Source: Calocera cornea HHB12733 (taxonomy: Eukaryota > Basidiomycota > Dacrymycetes > Dacrymycetales > Dacrymycetaceae). Taken from it: 64,000 bases of DNA. The stretch is taken from positions 105,500 through 169,499 of the forward strand of contig KV423975.1 of the NCBI GenBank assembly GCA_001632435.1, read 5' to 3'. The notes under the pieces were generated by a model that did not search any database, was not told the origin of the DNA, and saw only the letters and a list, made by a program, of their open reading frames with translations. The translations under genes and the position numbers were made by a program. Positions 45,532 through 57,550 of this stretch are shown in pieces (positions within the stretch are counted from its first letter, which is position 1; each line of letters begins with the position of its first letter).

Positions 45532-46548
45532 TCAGGCTACGTCGGAGCGCTTCAGCAACATGGCGTTGAGCTGATGCTGCTCCCCTTCAGCCTGCTCGAG
45601 CGCCGGCGCGTTTCTCTTCGTACGAGAGAGCATGGCTTGTGCCTTCTCTCCGCCCGCAAAGAACCACCGCCGAACGTCCACGGCCACCAGCAAGGCGCCG
45701 ACGAGCCACTCTTCGGCCGCTTGGAGAGCGTAGAACCTCACGCGCGTGCCGGTCTCCAGGAGCACTTCGACGCTCACGCTCGGCGAGAGCGTAGTCGTGA
45801 GTCGATAGGCGGGTACGACGGCGAGGATACCGAGTGTGACGAGCAAGTAGAAGGTGCGGCCCCTGCCCAACTCGGGATACGTGGCGAGCAGTATGAGGCA
45901 GACAACAAGCAGGAGCCGGGAGATGAACATCGTTATGAGGACGGAGATGAGTCGCAGGCTGTTGATGCTTGACTGTTTGGCCGGATCGTTGATAGCGTCC
46001 GCGTACTGACTTCCTGCAACCGCACCGAGCGCTCTGGATCAGATGTCAGGATGTGAAGAAGGAAGGTCACAACAAGCTCACATGGCGCCAAACAGAGAAA
46101 GCTCCAGCACTGCAACAACAGCATTGAGCAGCCAGCCGTTATACAGCCGCGTGAATTTATACAGTCTTGAGCCTGGAGGCACCTCCGGCCGTCGACTGTG
46201 GTCCTTGACGAGCTCCACGGCTATCTCGAGGAGGAGGATGAACCCAATCCCGAGGAGGATCTGCTGCACAATGAACACCTGTGTGCTGGGAACAGGATTG
46301 CGCGGAACAGAGGCATTGGCCGCTTCCCAAGCGCGCAAGGCGAACGTAGCGATGCGGATGAGAACGAATAGGGTAAGGCGGACGAAGGCGAAGAGCAGGA
46401 GCCAGGGGCGGCGGTACTGATACGTGCGCCAGATAACAGCGATGAGGAGCAGGCCGTAGAGCACGACGAAAACGATTGAAGGGGCAAAGTCAGGTTGGGT
46501 AGGCAGCCCTCCTGAGACTGAGGGTAGGGCAGGGGTGTACGACGACAT
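45532..46548 (-). CDS. Seven-helix membrane protein, paralog 3 (most divergent)
   Basis: Starts MSSYTPALPSVSGGLPTQPD. It keeps RIATFALRA and an altered VFIVQQILLGIGFILLLEIA, where the other copies have IAEQ. The cytosolic loop differs (DHSRRPEVPPGSRL, in place of HIWRTDVP). Exon 2 reads YPELGRGRTFYLLVTLGILA, then VDVRRWFFAGGEKAQAML, with a Gln/Glu-rich tail. Same intron position as its neighbours. The changed loop and the EQ-to-QQ change suggest altered interaction or relaxed constraint. Confidence 0.72.
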
Positions 46549-47948
46549 CGAAAGGGCTGGTCACTGTCCAGGGGAAGACGGGAGGTGTAGAGCCATAAGT
46601 ATAGGCCTGGACCCCCACTCTGTTAGCAGGGTGCCCTTCGACGACAGGAGCGCCGCAGCATTCGCGATGACAGGACTCTCACTATTCCCGGTAAAGAACC
46701 CATATAGGGTTCACAAGGCGGTGCTAGTTACTCATCGAGTCATTCAATTGAATGGAGAAGTGAGTGCCGTCAGGTGGCTGGGATTGGGCGGGACTGCGGC
46801 GTCTTCAGTCCCTGAGCTGCGCGACCGTACGATGGAAACTCGTGCAAGCTCGGAAGCCTGTCCGCGAGACTGCCTTTCCTCTTTCGTCCCAATCTCCGTC
46901 AAATGTGCCGGTGGCACGTGCGGATGAGCTGGTAGAGGCGAACAAGTAGACCTCGAGACAGTCAAACTGCGCATGTGAGACCTCGGGAAAGGAGACGCTG
47001 CTGCGCCCGTTCACGTTGGGAGAGCGAGATAACAATCCTCGTCCTTGGTACTGCCTCTGCAGTGCTCCGGATCTGCCTTCAATATCGTGTCGATAATGTG
47101 GCGATGGCATGTCGGACTGAGCTGGCAGGAGGATAGAAAGGCGATGTGTTGTGGGGTGATGACTGCAATATCAAGGAAGACCGGACCTGCTTACGATGAC
47201 TGCCAAAGGCGTCAAGTGAGCGCGTCGCGATGCGTCCGTTGAGTAGCATCACTAAAAAGCGTTGGGCCCTGGTAGCAGGGGTCCCTACCGCAGCTATCGG
47301 TGCTACGGACATTCTGGCCCGGCACTTTCTTCTGAAGCGGAGTGCTCCACTTTTCTTGCAACTTAGATCTCTGGCTGTCTGTAGGTACAAGCTGTCCATA
47401 TGATTCTGAACGACCGAAATTTGACTCATGTGGGAGCCATGACAGGTATGTGTGGTAGCGCTATGTAGCATGGGACTTGGCAATGGGTGCTAGGACCCCT
47501 ATAGCTGCTACATAGCCACAGATAGCCATGTCGGTTTTGAGTGATGTATGGAGGCTCTTCAAGAAGAGATCCTTACTAATTAAGCAGTGCGTTGCTTGAT
47601 CTCGGTCTTCCAGCCGACATCTTCTCCCGCTTCCACATCTTCATAGTATGTTTCCGCGGTCTGCTTTCCGGGAAGCTGCTGCAAATGAACGTACTGGTAA
47701 TGGAGCGCCCCGGCCGGCCTAACTTCTCCGTGAAGTGCCTCCATAGCGGAGGGGACGATGGCAACTATGTATTGCAAATAAGCAAATATATTATACATAG
47801 CACGACCAGCCCTCGAGGAGCTAGCTCCTGATCTACCCAAGCAACGCGTCTCCAACCTTCGGCTCTCCCTGTATCGCACCCGCCAAACACACGCTCGTAG
47901 TCACGTCCATCTAAGTGCCCTGAAACCTTGTCGAAGAGCCTACAAGGA
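46549..47948. other. Intergenic between paralogs 3 and 4
   Basis: Only short overlapping frames. A 99-codon minus-strand ORF at 47580-47879 with one hydrophobic segment (YNIFAYLQYIVAIVPSAM) is the best of them and remains doubtful. Confidence 0.35.
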
Positions 47949-49056
47949 TCACGCCTGGGCGCCGGCGTATCTCTGCACGCCTGCATACTGTTGCTGCCCG
48001 CCCGTGTGCTGTTGCCCGCCCGCATACTGTTGCTGGATGTACTGCGGCTCGTCGTACTTGCGGGGCATCCCGTTCAGCTGTACCTGGTCCACACTGCCCC
48101 TCGCCGTCGGGCCGTACCCCTTCCCAGTGAAGAGCATCTCCTGCGCCTTGTCCCCTCCGGCAAAGAACCACACCCGGACGTCGACCAGGACCAGGAGGGC
48201 AGCGACGATCCACTCCATGGTTGCTTGGAGCACGTAGAACTCGATGCGCGTCTTGGAGCTCACGAGGTCCTCTTCGCTGTGCGAGCTCGCGACCGTCGTG
48301 CTGAGTCGGTAGGCGGGTACGACAATGAGGATGAGGGAGGTGACGAGCAGGTAGAGCGTGCGGATGGCGCCCAGGTGCGGGTACTTTGCGAAGAGGTACA
48401 GGCAGATGATCACGACAAGTGCGGAGATCACCAGGGAGATCACCAGGGACACGATGCGCAGGGTCTTGACCTCGTTCGCCTTGGACGCATCCGTGAGTGC
48501 ATCCGAGTACATCGTGCCTGCTGCGATACCGAGGCCACTAGAGTCGCGTCAGTACTGAAGCCCATGAATGCCTTTAGGGACGGGCTTACATAGCGACAAG
48601 GAGAGCAATGTGCATGATGCGGACGACTCGCTGGAGAGGGTCGCCCCTGCCTTGCTGGGCGATCCGCGTCTGCGCTTGTTGGGGCACGTCTGTTCGCCAA
48701 ATATGGCCCTTGATCAGCTCGACCATGAGGTCGACGAGGACGATGAAGCCGATGCCGAGTAAGATCTGCTCGGCGATGAAGATGCCCGTGCTGGGCACTG
48801 GATTATCCGGCAGCGATGCCGTCGCAGCTTCTGATGCGCGGAGGCCAAAGGTGGCTATACGGACGAGGACGAATGCGCATAGGCGGACGAAGGTGTACAG
48901 CAGGCTGCCAGGTACCCGGTAGGTCCACGTTCTCCACACGGCGGGCACGAGCAGGGCGATGTAGGCGAGCACGAAGACGATGGAGGGCGCTTCGTCTGGC
49001 TTGGTCGGCAGGCCGCCGGAGATGGTGGGGAAGGTGGTCACGTCGAACGAGGACAT
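47949..49056 (-). CDS. Seven-helix membrane protein, paralog 4
   Basis: Starts MSSFDVTTFPTISGGLPTKP at 49056. It has RIATFGLRASEAA, GIFIAEQILLGIGFIVLVDL and the loop HIWRTDVPQQAQTRIAQQG. The intron runs from donor GTAAGC near 48588 to CTCTAG near 48540 and gives VAI-GLGIAAGTMYSDA. Exon 2 contains YPHLGAIRTLYLLVTSLIL and VDVRVWFFAGGDKAQEML. The C-terminal tail is a Gln/Tyr/Gly-rich repeat of QQYAGG-type units, longer than in paralogs 1-3. TATA-like TATTTAAG (read on plus) lies at 49169-49176, about 115 bp upstream. Confidence 0.75.
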
Positions 49057-49919
49057 TGCTCAAGTTATGCCTTTTGGTGAAGGAGGGGGCAGAAGAATCG
49101 GGGGGTGGAGATGGGGGTGGGATCAGGGCGTGTGTTTGTTGGAGGAATCCCCATTGCTGGCCAGGGGGTATTTAAGCCCCGCGCGATTGACGTGAAATTC
49201 CTCCATCAACAGGGCGATTGGCCCATCCTACGGCCCACCGGTGTGGCGCTCAAAACTCGGGATCGCAACTGACAACATCCCGCCTTGCGAGCACGCCGTC
49301 CGCACCAGCAGCCAGCAACCAGCAATGGGGTTGACAAGCACCGCGTTGCCCTCCAGAACGGTGTCCCGCAGCGAGTCTCGGTGGGTGCCCTCGGGAGGCA
49401 GCTCGGAGACCCCTACCCCCGGAGCCAATCACAGCGGAGGGGGCGGTGCGAGCGCCTGTTGTCCCTGGGTCTCCGAACGACGCTCCGGACGGGAGGGTCG
49501 AGCAACTCGTGACTGCGCTCAGTGCATCAGGATCTTCCATGGGCTGCGGGTGTGATACCAGGGGACGTTAGGCTTGGCAGAGCGACGAAAAACCGAGAGA
49601 CACCGGCGGAGGAAGCAATGGGATGCTATTCGTAGGTAGGTCGCAGCGTCGTATCGTACAAGTGGACTCGCTGAGGGGATTCGTCGCTTTTCGATTGCGC
49701 CTTCCCGCCATCCCCTCCCTCCCCGTCCCTTGGAGGGCCGCAGTGGTCCGTCCGAGAGGGCAGAGGTTTCTCCGGCGCTCTCACACCGACTCCGACTCCA
49801 GCGCGCACTCCGGTGCAGCAGGCAGCAGGACATGGTCCGCCGACCCTCGTGCAGCTGCGCTCGGCCTGCACGCTGTCACCTCCGAGCCCTCTTGACCCCC
49901 TCCCCCTCCACTCACGCCC
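49057..49919. other. Intergenic between paralogs 4 and 5
   Basis: Contains the TATA-like box of paralog 4 and GC-rich DNA with overlapping frames on both strands; no gene supported. Confidence 0.45.
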
Positions 49920-50995
49920 TCAAGCCTGCGATCCCGCATCACGCTGCGCGCCCGGATACCGGTGGCCGCCCGCATGGCTCCGCGGCGCGTGCTGAGGAGT
50001 GTCGTACTTCTGAGGCGTCCCATTCAGGCGTATCTGCTCTACGCTTCCGGGCTGGCTCGGGTCGTACCCGCTTCCGGCGAGCATCATCTGCGCGTCCTCC
50101 CCTCCGGCGAAGAACCACACCCTCGCGTCGACGAGGATGAGGGCGGCGGCGACGAGCCACTCTATGAGCCCTTGCAGCAGGTAGAATTTCAGCCGTGTGG
50201 AGGAACTGACAAGGTCTGCCAGCGTCGGCGTGCTGGTTGCAGATACCAGCCGGTACACGGGGACGACGACGACGAGGCACCCGGTGACGAGGAGGTACAG
50301 GGAGGGCGTGGCGCCGAGGTGCGGGTACTGCAGGAGGAGGAGGGCGGAGACGAGGACGACGAGGACGGCGACGATGAGCGAGATCACCAGGGAGACGGTG
50401 CGGAACGTCTTGACGTTGGACGCACTGGACGGGTTTTGCATCTGCGATCCGGCGGTGATGCCGAGCGCACTGGATGCTTGTCAGCATCGCTTCAGAGAAG
50501 GGGGGTGGGAAACGAAAACACTCACATGGCGACGATCAACGCGACATGCATAGCGCGCACGATGCGCTGAAGCCCTGTTCCCCGTCCTTCCTGGGCGATG
50601 GCTGTCTGGGACTCGACAGGCACGTCCGTGCGCCAGATATGGCTCTTGAGGAGCTCGACGAGGAGGTCGACGAGGACGATGAAGCCGATCCCCAGGAGGA
50701 TCTGCTCGGCGATGAAGATGCCTGTGCTGGGGACGGGGTTGTCCGGCAGCTGCGCGCTGGCCGCCTCTATGGCGCGGAGGGCGAAGGTGGCGATCCGCAC
50801 GCAGTCGAAGAGGGCGAGCCGGACGAAGGTGATCAGCAGCCGCGTCGGGACGCGGTACGTGTATGTCCGCCAGAGCGTCGGGAGCAGGAGCACGGCGTAT
50901 GCGACCGCGAACACGATGGACGGTGTCTGGTCCGGCTGGGTTGGGAGGCCGCCGGAGAGCGCGGGGAAGGCGGTCACGTTGAACGTCGACGACAT
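49920..50995 (-). CDS. Seven-helix membrane protein, paralog 5
   Basis: Starts MSSTFNVTAFPALSGGLPTQ at 50995. Exon 1 contains RIATFALRAIEAA, GIFIAEQILLGIGFIVLVDL and SHIWRTDVPVESQTAIAQEG. After the conserved intron, exon 2 begins ALGITAGSQMQNPSSA and includes YPHLGATPSLYLLVTGCLVV and VDARVWFFAGGEDAQMML. The tail (QIRLNGTPQKYDTPQ) closely parallels paralog 4 (QVQLNGMPRKYDEPQ), so copies 4 and 5 look like the most recent duplicates. TATA-like TATTTATC (plus) at 51083-51090, about 90 bp upstream. Confidence 0.75.
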
Positions 50996-52009
50996 TGTGT
51001 ACGCGCTGCAGATGGGTAGGCGTGGCGTGGGTGCGACTGTGGGTGCCTGGTTCTCGCGCATCGTCTCCGGTCGACGTCCGCTATTTATCCCGGGCCAGCG
51101 ACATCGCTGTCCCCTCCGCGCGACAGTATGGCCATCAGGCCAGTGCCCATGGGCTCGCACGTCGTTCGCGCATGTTGATCCGCCGTCGCAGGGTCAGTGA
51201 TGGTCGACCAGAGCAGGGACGAAGCGTCGGGCGGCAAGGGTCTGTGGCATGCGGGGCCAGCTCGGCGCGAACCAGCCGCGGGACCCTCCCTCCTCGCCTC
51301 TCTCAGCCAATCACAACGCGTGGCTAGGCAGCACAGAGCTGCGTCATCCACCGTCGGAGGGACGCGCTAAGCCAGGGGCGGTGTCCTTCTCTTGGGTCTG
51401 GATGAGTACGCGCCGCAGCGTGCTATGCACTAGTGCTGTCGACTTCCTTCGACACCTTGTTAGTGCTGCTGGCAAGCGGCCAAGCTCTGCTCTGCCCCAC
51501 GAGCTGTCAGAGCAGCTCGGCATCATGATGGGGCAATGGCGCCGGCGCGTTGCCACCCGGAGGCGCAATGCGCGCCGCCCCGCCGTGCATACAGTATTCG
51601 AGCTCGCTAGCTATGCACATGATGTACTGTAGATCCAGGACGGTGCATTTGCCATGCCATGCAATAACTCATGCAGCATTTCGTGTTGTCCAGGTCTCTG
51701 TACTTTATCCTGCCCGCTCGTCCGCGGCCGCGATATTCATTGACTGCGGCGTGCTCTCCAGGATTGGGCCTCAGACCCAGAGAGTCGGAGCCGAAATGCG
51801 ACGCGTCCCTGGCACGCGTCGTTGATGGCCATGAGCGGGATGCAAGGGACAAGATCGAGGGTGTCATCCCGTTTGGTGTCTTCACTCCGCGCCTGGGTGA
51901 TCGAGCGTGCGCATTCCACAGTCGTCTGCTGCGATGGGTGAGACGGTGGCATGGTGGGTCCCTCTCCCTCCGTGCAGTGCTTGATGGCCGCCCACTGACC
52001 CGCCCGCAG
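50996..52009. other. Divergent intergenic region, paralog 5 to MGS1
   Basis: Holds the paralog 5 promoter. An unresolved first exon of the MGS1 gene should lie near its right edge. Long frames at 51671-52588 (plus) and 51737-52531 (minus) run through GC-rich repeat-like codons and are not genes. Confidence 0.45.
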
Positions 52010-54358
52010 CCCGATCTGCAGCCGCGTCGTCCCCGCGGACAAGATCAACGGCCACCTGGACGGCCACCTGGACGGCCACCTGGACGGGGGCGACTCGCAG
52101 ACGCCCCCAAAGCCCTCTCGCCCCGCCGCCCCGCCCTCCTCCTCTGTCTCAGCTTCGGCCCCACCGAGCAGCCGACCGATCGCGCCCATCTTCTTCGCGC
52201 ACAAACGGCCCCCATCCCCGCCCCACCCCGCCAACAGCCTCCCCCGCCCGGCCTCCCCTCCCGCCAAACGGCCCCGCACCGCCGCCCACCCCTCGTCCAC
52301 AGCGCATACATCCGCCCAGCCCCCCTCCCCAACCCACAACAACCCCCCCCGCACGACGACCTCACACCTGCTCGCAGCCCAGCCCCTCGCCGAGCGCCTC
52401 CGACCACAAACGCTCGACGACTTTGTCGGGCAGGACGATGTCGTGGGGAGGGGCAGCTTGCTCAGGGCGCTCATGGAGAGGGAGGGCAGCACGGGCGTGG
52501 GCAGCTGTGTCCTCTGGGGCCCGCCCGGCACTGGTCAGCACTGGCTTACCACGGGCGTCGGGGAGCGCTGACACGGCGCCCATGCTAGGCAAGACAACCC
52601 TCGCGCGGATCCTCGCAAAGAGCAGTAACGCCATCTTCAAAGAGCTCAGTGCGACCTCGAGCGGCACCGCAGACGTGCGCGGCATCTTCGAGGAGGCGAA
52701 GAACATGCTCAAGCTGACGGGGCGGTGCGTTTCTCCCTCTGCCCACCATTCGCCACAGATCACTAGGGGATGCTTACTGCATGCGTGCAGGCGGACCATC
52801 CTGTTCGTGGACGAGATCCAGCGGTTCAACAAGCCCCAGCAGGACCTCTTCCTCCCGTATGTGGAGAACGGGTGGATCCAAGTGCGCTCGCTCCCTTCCC
52901 TCCCTTCTCTTACGTGGCAAACAAGGCTAACGCACACCAGCTCATCGCCGCGACGACCGAGAACCCGTCGTTCAAAGTGAACGGCGCGCTCCTCTCCCGC
53001 TGCCGGGTCTTCATCCTCCACTCGCTGTCATACACCGATCTCCTCCAGATCCTGCACAACGCCATCTCCCGCGTCTCCTCCCTCTCCTCCGACCCCGCCG
53101 TCCCGCCCACGCGGACAGTCCCAGAGCAGATCCTCGAGCGCATCGCCCGCCTCTCCGCCGGCGATGCCCGCACGGCCCTAGCCGCCCTGGAGCTCGTCCT
53201 CGCCGCCCCGCCAGCGGTGGACGAGGAGTCGCTGATGGAGAGCGTCAAGCGGAGCGTGGTCGCCCGGTACGACCGGACAGGGGACGACCGGTACGACCTG
53301 ATCTCGGCGCTGCACAAGTGCTTGAGGGGGAGCGACGCGGATGCGGCCATGTACTATCTTGCGAGGTGCGTCGCGGCCCTGTTGCGTAGATGCGCAAGGA
53401 GGGAGGGGCTGATACGCGGGTCAGGATGCTCAGCGCAGGCGAGGACCCGCTGTACGTCGCCCGGCGCCTGATTGTCGTCGCGAGCGAGGACGTCGGGTTG
53501 GCGAACAACGACGCCCTTCCCTTGGTCCGCCTCTTTCACACCCTGCCATGCCTAGTATCGAGCAGGTCCTGACCCACGTTCCTGCAGGCCGTGGCGACGT
53601 ACCAAGCGTGCCAGCTGATCGGCATGCCTGAGTGCAGGATCAACCTGGCGCATTGTGTGGCGTACCTGGCCCAGAGCAAGAAGAGCACGAGGAGCTATAC
53701 TGCGTACAATAGGGTGCGTTTCTCGCTCTTCCCACTTCCCTCGTCGTCCTTCTCTCGCACTGCGCACTTCCTCCGCTTCCTTCCCTCATTCCTCGTCGTT
53801 CGCCCCTCGCCGCCCCTTGTCCTTCGTCCCTTCGTCGTGATTCGGTACTTGTGCCGCAGAACTGATGGCGGACGGTCTTGCCGCAGGCGGAAGTGGCCGC
53901 GAAGGAGGACACGACCGTCCCTGTGCCCATGAACATCCGGAACGCGCCGACTCGGCTCATGAAGGAGCTGGGGTACGGGCAAGGGTACTTGTACAATCCC
54001 AACTTTGCGTACGTTCCCTACATGTCCACGACGTGCGGTACCTCGCTGATGGACTGACAGGCACCCCGTGCACAACAACTTCCTACCGGAGCAGCTGCAA
54101 GGCTCCCGCTTCATGTGGGACGAAGGGGAGGGCAAGGCGTGGGACGAGGAGCAGCTGCGGGAATGGGAGCGCACGGAGAACGGCGGCAGGGAGTGGGAGG
54201 GCCGCAAAGGGCGCAGGCCGGTCGTGAGGGCGCAGTATGATTTGGGCAGCGGGAGCGGGAGCGGGGCTGGGACGCGTGCGGGAGGGGACTCGCAGATGAC
54301 GCTGTCGGAGGGGACGCAGGAGCTGAGGGAGGGCGGGAGCGAGCTGGATGGCTTGTGA
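52010..54358 (+). CDS. MGS1: MGS1/WRNIP1-type AAA+ ATPase, first exon unresolved
   Basis: Maintenance-of-genome-stability ATPase that acts with PCNA and polymerase delta at stalled forks. The exon starting 52010 encodes [17 protein letters not shown], a UBZ4-like ubiquitin-binding finger, then a Pro-rich linker, [19 protein letters not shown], and Walker A GPPGTGKTT, split by a 55 bp intron at 52534-52588. Walker B is [16 protein letters not shown]; sensor and arginine-finger region AATTENPSF...LLSRCRVF; the C-terminal domain has [15 protein letters not shown] and the family tail [20 protein letters not shown]. It ends with a Gly/Ser-rich extension, stop at 54358. The 5' exon carrying the first finger Cys was not found. 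GHLD is repeated three times by a 12 bp tandem repeat. Confidence 0.9.
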
Positions 54359-54699
54359 ACGCTCTTCTCGGGGCTGGTGTGGGTATATCGTTACTGTATC
54401 GTATGTCGGTAATGGAGAGAGCCGGTGAGCAGTCACGGCGGTGACGGCGGTACTATCCCTCTGCCTTCGCACCGGCGCTTGCTCATAGGCGCCTGTCGCG
54501 TGGCGCGTCCCTAAACTTCGAGCACGTCGTCCGCCGCCGACCTCGCATCCGCCGCTGCCCGCCGCCGTCGTTCACCGCACATCACCGCCCCCCTCCGAGC
54601 CCAATCTTCATCCCTTGACGCCCCACGGACCGTCCCACGACATCCACGCCCACCTCCCCGCCAGTCCCCCTAGCAGAGAGGGCGCGCACGCCCCCGCCC
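54359..54699. other. Short intergenic region, MGS1 to ELP5
   Basis: C-rich 5' flank of ELP5. A hydrophilic minus-strand frame here is a shadow. Confidence 0.5.
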
Positions 54700-55950
54700 A
54701 TGGCCCAGAACGCGCCCACCCCGCTCGCCTCCCTCCTCACAGCCCAATCCTCCTCCCCCCGCTCGCCCTCCGCGCAGCCTGAACTCCTCCTCCTCCAAGC
54801 CCCTTATAACGCGCAGCTCCCCCTCCTCCGCTCCCTCCTGCGTGCAGCGCGCGCCTCGTAAGCCCCCCCTCGTTCGCGTGGGAGTAAGGCTGACCATTGA
54901 GCAGGAAACACTCTGTGCTGGTGGGGACGTGGGACGTGCCGGGGAGGTGCTTCCGCGCCCTGGACGAGGCGGGGGTGGAGGGGGATAGGGGGGGTGAAGG
55001 GTGGCTGCGCGTGCTGGACTTCTCCGGCCGTGTGCCGGGGTATGAGCTCGACGACGAGGGAGGGGATGCGATGGCGGAGGTGCTCGCTGCTTCCCACGCC
55101 CGTGCGTACCAGCTCTGTTCTCTTCACTGTGGGAGGTGTTGACCCCATCTTCAGTGCCAAACGGGCCCGCGACGATCCTCCTCCTAGGCCTGGACACCGT
55201 CTCGAGCGACACCAACCGCTCGCACGCCTACGCGCTCGTGCGCTCCCTCCTCCCCCCTCTCTCCGCCCGCCCCTCCGCCCGGCTCATCCTCCCCCTCCCC
55301 CCATCCTCCCCGCTCCTTCCGCTCTTCCTCTCCCCAACACTCAGCCCGGACCTCACACACCTCCTGGTGCACCCCACCTCGCTCCTGCCCCACCTCGCGC
55401 AGACCCTCCTCACCCTCCCCCCGCCCTACGGCCCCGAGCAGCGGTTCTGGGCGCTCTTCACCAGCGCCTCGGAGCGCGGGGAAGGGCGCCGGCCGAGGCT
55501 GGTGGCCCTGGAGGAAGGGGTGGTGGAGAGCAGGGTCAGGCGGAGGGGGAGGGTGCACCGCGCGCTGGGCGGATGGCGCGTGCGCGAACGCGAGGGAGCG
55601 GCGGGGGCGGAGGCGTGTGCGTGGGAGGAGCTCCCGGGAATGCGGGAGATGATCGACGGAGTGCTGCGCACAGGGCCTGCCCAGGTGAGTACTACTTCCC
55701 TATTCTTCTCCGATGTGTCTAAGTGGCATGAATCCAGGCCACCGCCAGCGCCAGCGCCGACCCGACCCAAAACCTGCCGTTCAACCTCCTGCTCACCCCC
55801 GCCCAGCTCGCCGCGCGTGCCAGCGTTCCCATCCCCTACGCGCACACCGGCCAGTCTCCTGCCGCTCCCACACAGGGAGAGATCATCTACGATCCAGACT
55901 CGGGCGACGACGTCGACGACGACGACCCCGATGAGGACCTGGATATCTAG
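54700..55950 (+). CDS. ELP5: Elongator complex protein 5 (ELP5)
   Basis: Accessory Elongator subunit (ELP4-5-6 ring) needed for wobble-uridine modification of tRNA. Exon 1 starts MAQNAPTPLASLLTAQSSSP at 54700. After an intron come KHSVLVGTWDVPGRCFRALD, and then VPNGPATILLLGLDTVSSD in a RecA-like fold. The last exon reads DPTQNLPFNLLLTPAQLAAR, VPIPYAHTGQ, IIYDPDSGDDVDDDDPDEDL and ends DI-stop at 55950. The LPFNL.LT..Q..AR..VP.PY and IIYDPDS.DD-acidic end are the features I associate with ELP5. The sequence is very GC-rich, so long overlapping frames exist on both strands. Confidence 0.82.
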
Positions 55951-57550
55951 GAGATCCAGGTCTCTCGGATCGGCGATGGGATGGGGAGTAGGACGAAGCG
56001 GTGAGTTAGTCAACATGCTTGGATAATAGATTAAAGATTGCACTAGATTAGAATAATTAATGAACGTTACATTGCATTAACTACTGCATTGTCATAATGT
56101 AGGTGAGTCACGTGCAAGGGTCCTTGTGTTGAAAAAAGTTGGGCGCGTCATCTGTACCTCTTCCTTCGTCCCGCCCGCGCGGTTCCTGCCCACGATTATC
56201 ACTTAGAGCATCCTAGTCCCGGTCACCGCGTTCTGAGACACCCATCGGCCGAGCCCGCGGGCCCTGTCGGAATAGCGCAATAGGCCGCATATCCAGCAAC
56301 CCCGATTCCTGACGGGAGGATTCGTGTACATCTCCTATCCGATCACTGTATCATTGGCACGTCACCTGCGGAGATTGCCGATGGCCCGACTTCTCTATGG
56401 GATTTGGATTTGCATGGTCCTGGTGCGGAGATACTGCTGACACGAGGCGCCCTAGGGCACTGCTTTCGAAGATCGGCCTAGCCGTTGACGTCACACGCGC
56501 TGCCCTGCACGTTTCATCTGTGGCGAACGGGAATAATATAGGCACTAATAAGTCCTCAACACGCAGTGAATCTGTGTGACGCGTGTGCAGAGGCGGTTGT
56601 GAGGTCGAAGGCAGAAATGTGACAAAGACCACCGCATCTGCTTCCTTGCAAGGGACTGGCGGCTTTTTGGCCTTGACAACAAATGAGCGTCAGCTGATCT
56701 TATACGTATCTCTTTGTCGTGTAGCTTCAAGGATAATCCGAAGCTCGGAATCGGCTTCTTATTCACCACGGATTATGTACGCCACTTGCGCCGCCCCGTA
56801 CTGGCTATTCGTACTATGTCGCGTGCATGGCGCGTCGGGCGGCGGTCTGTGGTTTGAGGTGTTCGGAGGATGACTGCAGTGGTGGTTTCACTCGCCTGCC
56901 TCTTTCCACTAATCTCCGCTCTGAGAATACCTACAGATGTAGGACTGTGGCCTGTTCTGGCGAGTCTGGGGGATAAAATGCGAGCTCGTCTGCCAATCTC
57001 CCAACATGATCCGTCTCGCCAAACATTGTACCCTCCGGCTACACCTAAGAGCGCAGAATCTCTATCTCAGACTGATCAAGGCACCCACGCGGTACGCACT
57101 TGCAAGCCTGTTTCGCTCAGGGGACCTGTCCTAATGATTTTCGCAGATGTGCTTGCTTGGCCGTCCCTCTTGCTATTGTACAGATTGCAAAGTGTATCTG
57201 GGAAAGTGTGACAACCATCCGATGCTCTGCAGCTATGGCATCATGACGGGCGGTGTCATGGCAGTTAGCGGTCCAACAAGAGCACCGGGCACCACTCAAG
57301 CACTGCAATCTCAGTGTCTAGCGATTCAAGCTCGGCCGCTATTGTGTACGTGTCCAGACATCCGTTGTGTTGAATGTCACAATGCGAGGAGGGACAGCAA
57401 CTCCAACAATGGTACAAACCAGCCTCATTGACTCAGAAACATGACTGAACTCGTTCTAGCGGGCTCGGTGCTACAGTAAACCAGGTCTAGTGTCTAACAC
57501 AACACGGATGACTGCTTACTCACGGACAATTGTTATATGTGTACATCATG
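55951..57550. other. Intergenic, one weak plus-strand candidate
   Basis: Mostly non-coding. A plus-strand pair of frames at 56870-57431 could splice at a TTTCGCAG acceptor near 57145 into a Cys-rich segment (SCYCTDCKVYLGKCDNHP). With MTAVVVSLACLFPLISALR as a hydrophobic N-terminus it might be a small secreted Cys-rich protein. Donor and reading frame are not convincing, about 0.2. Confidence 0.3.

Noticed and set aside
47928..48593. Long plus-strand ORFs opposite the seven-helix genes (also 41488-42063, 43627-44145, 50474-51019)
   Set aside because: Exact antisense of the conserved membrane exons; acidic or basic composition is the mirror of hydrophobic codons.
51671..52588. 305-codon plus-strand and 264-codon minus-strand ORFs
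   Set aside because: Shadow frames of the GC-rich Pro-rich linker exon of MGS1.
54994..55722. 242-codon plus-strand ORF overlapping ELP5
   Set aside because: Pro/Arg/Gly-rich alternate frame over ELP5 exons; ELP5 motifs lie in the other frame.
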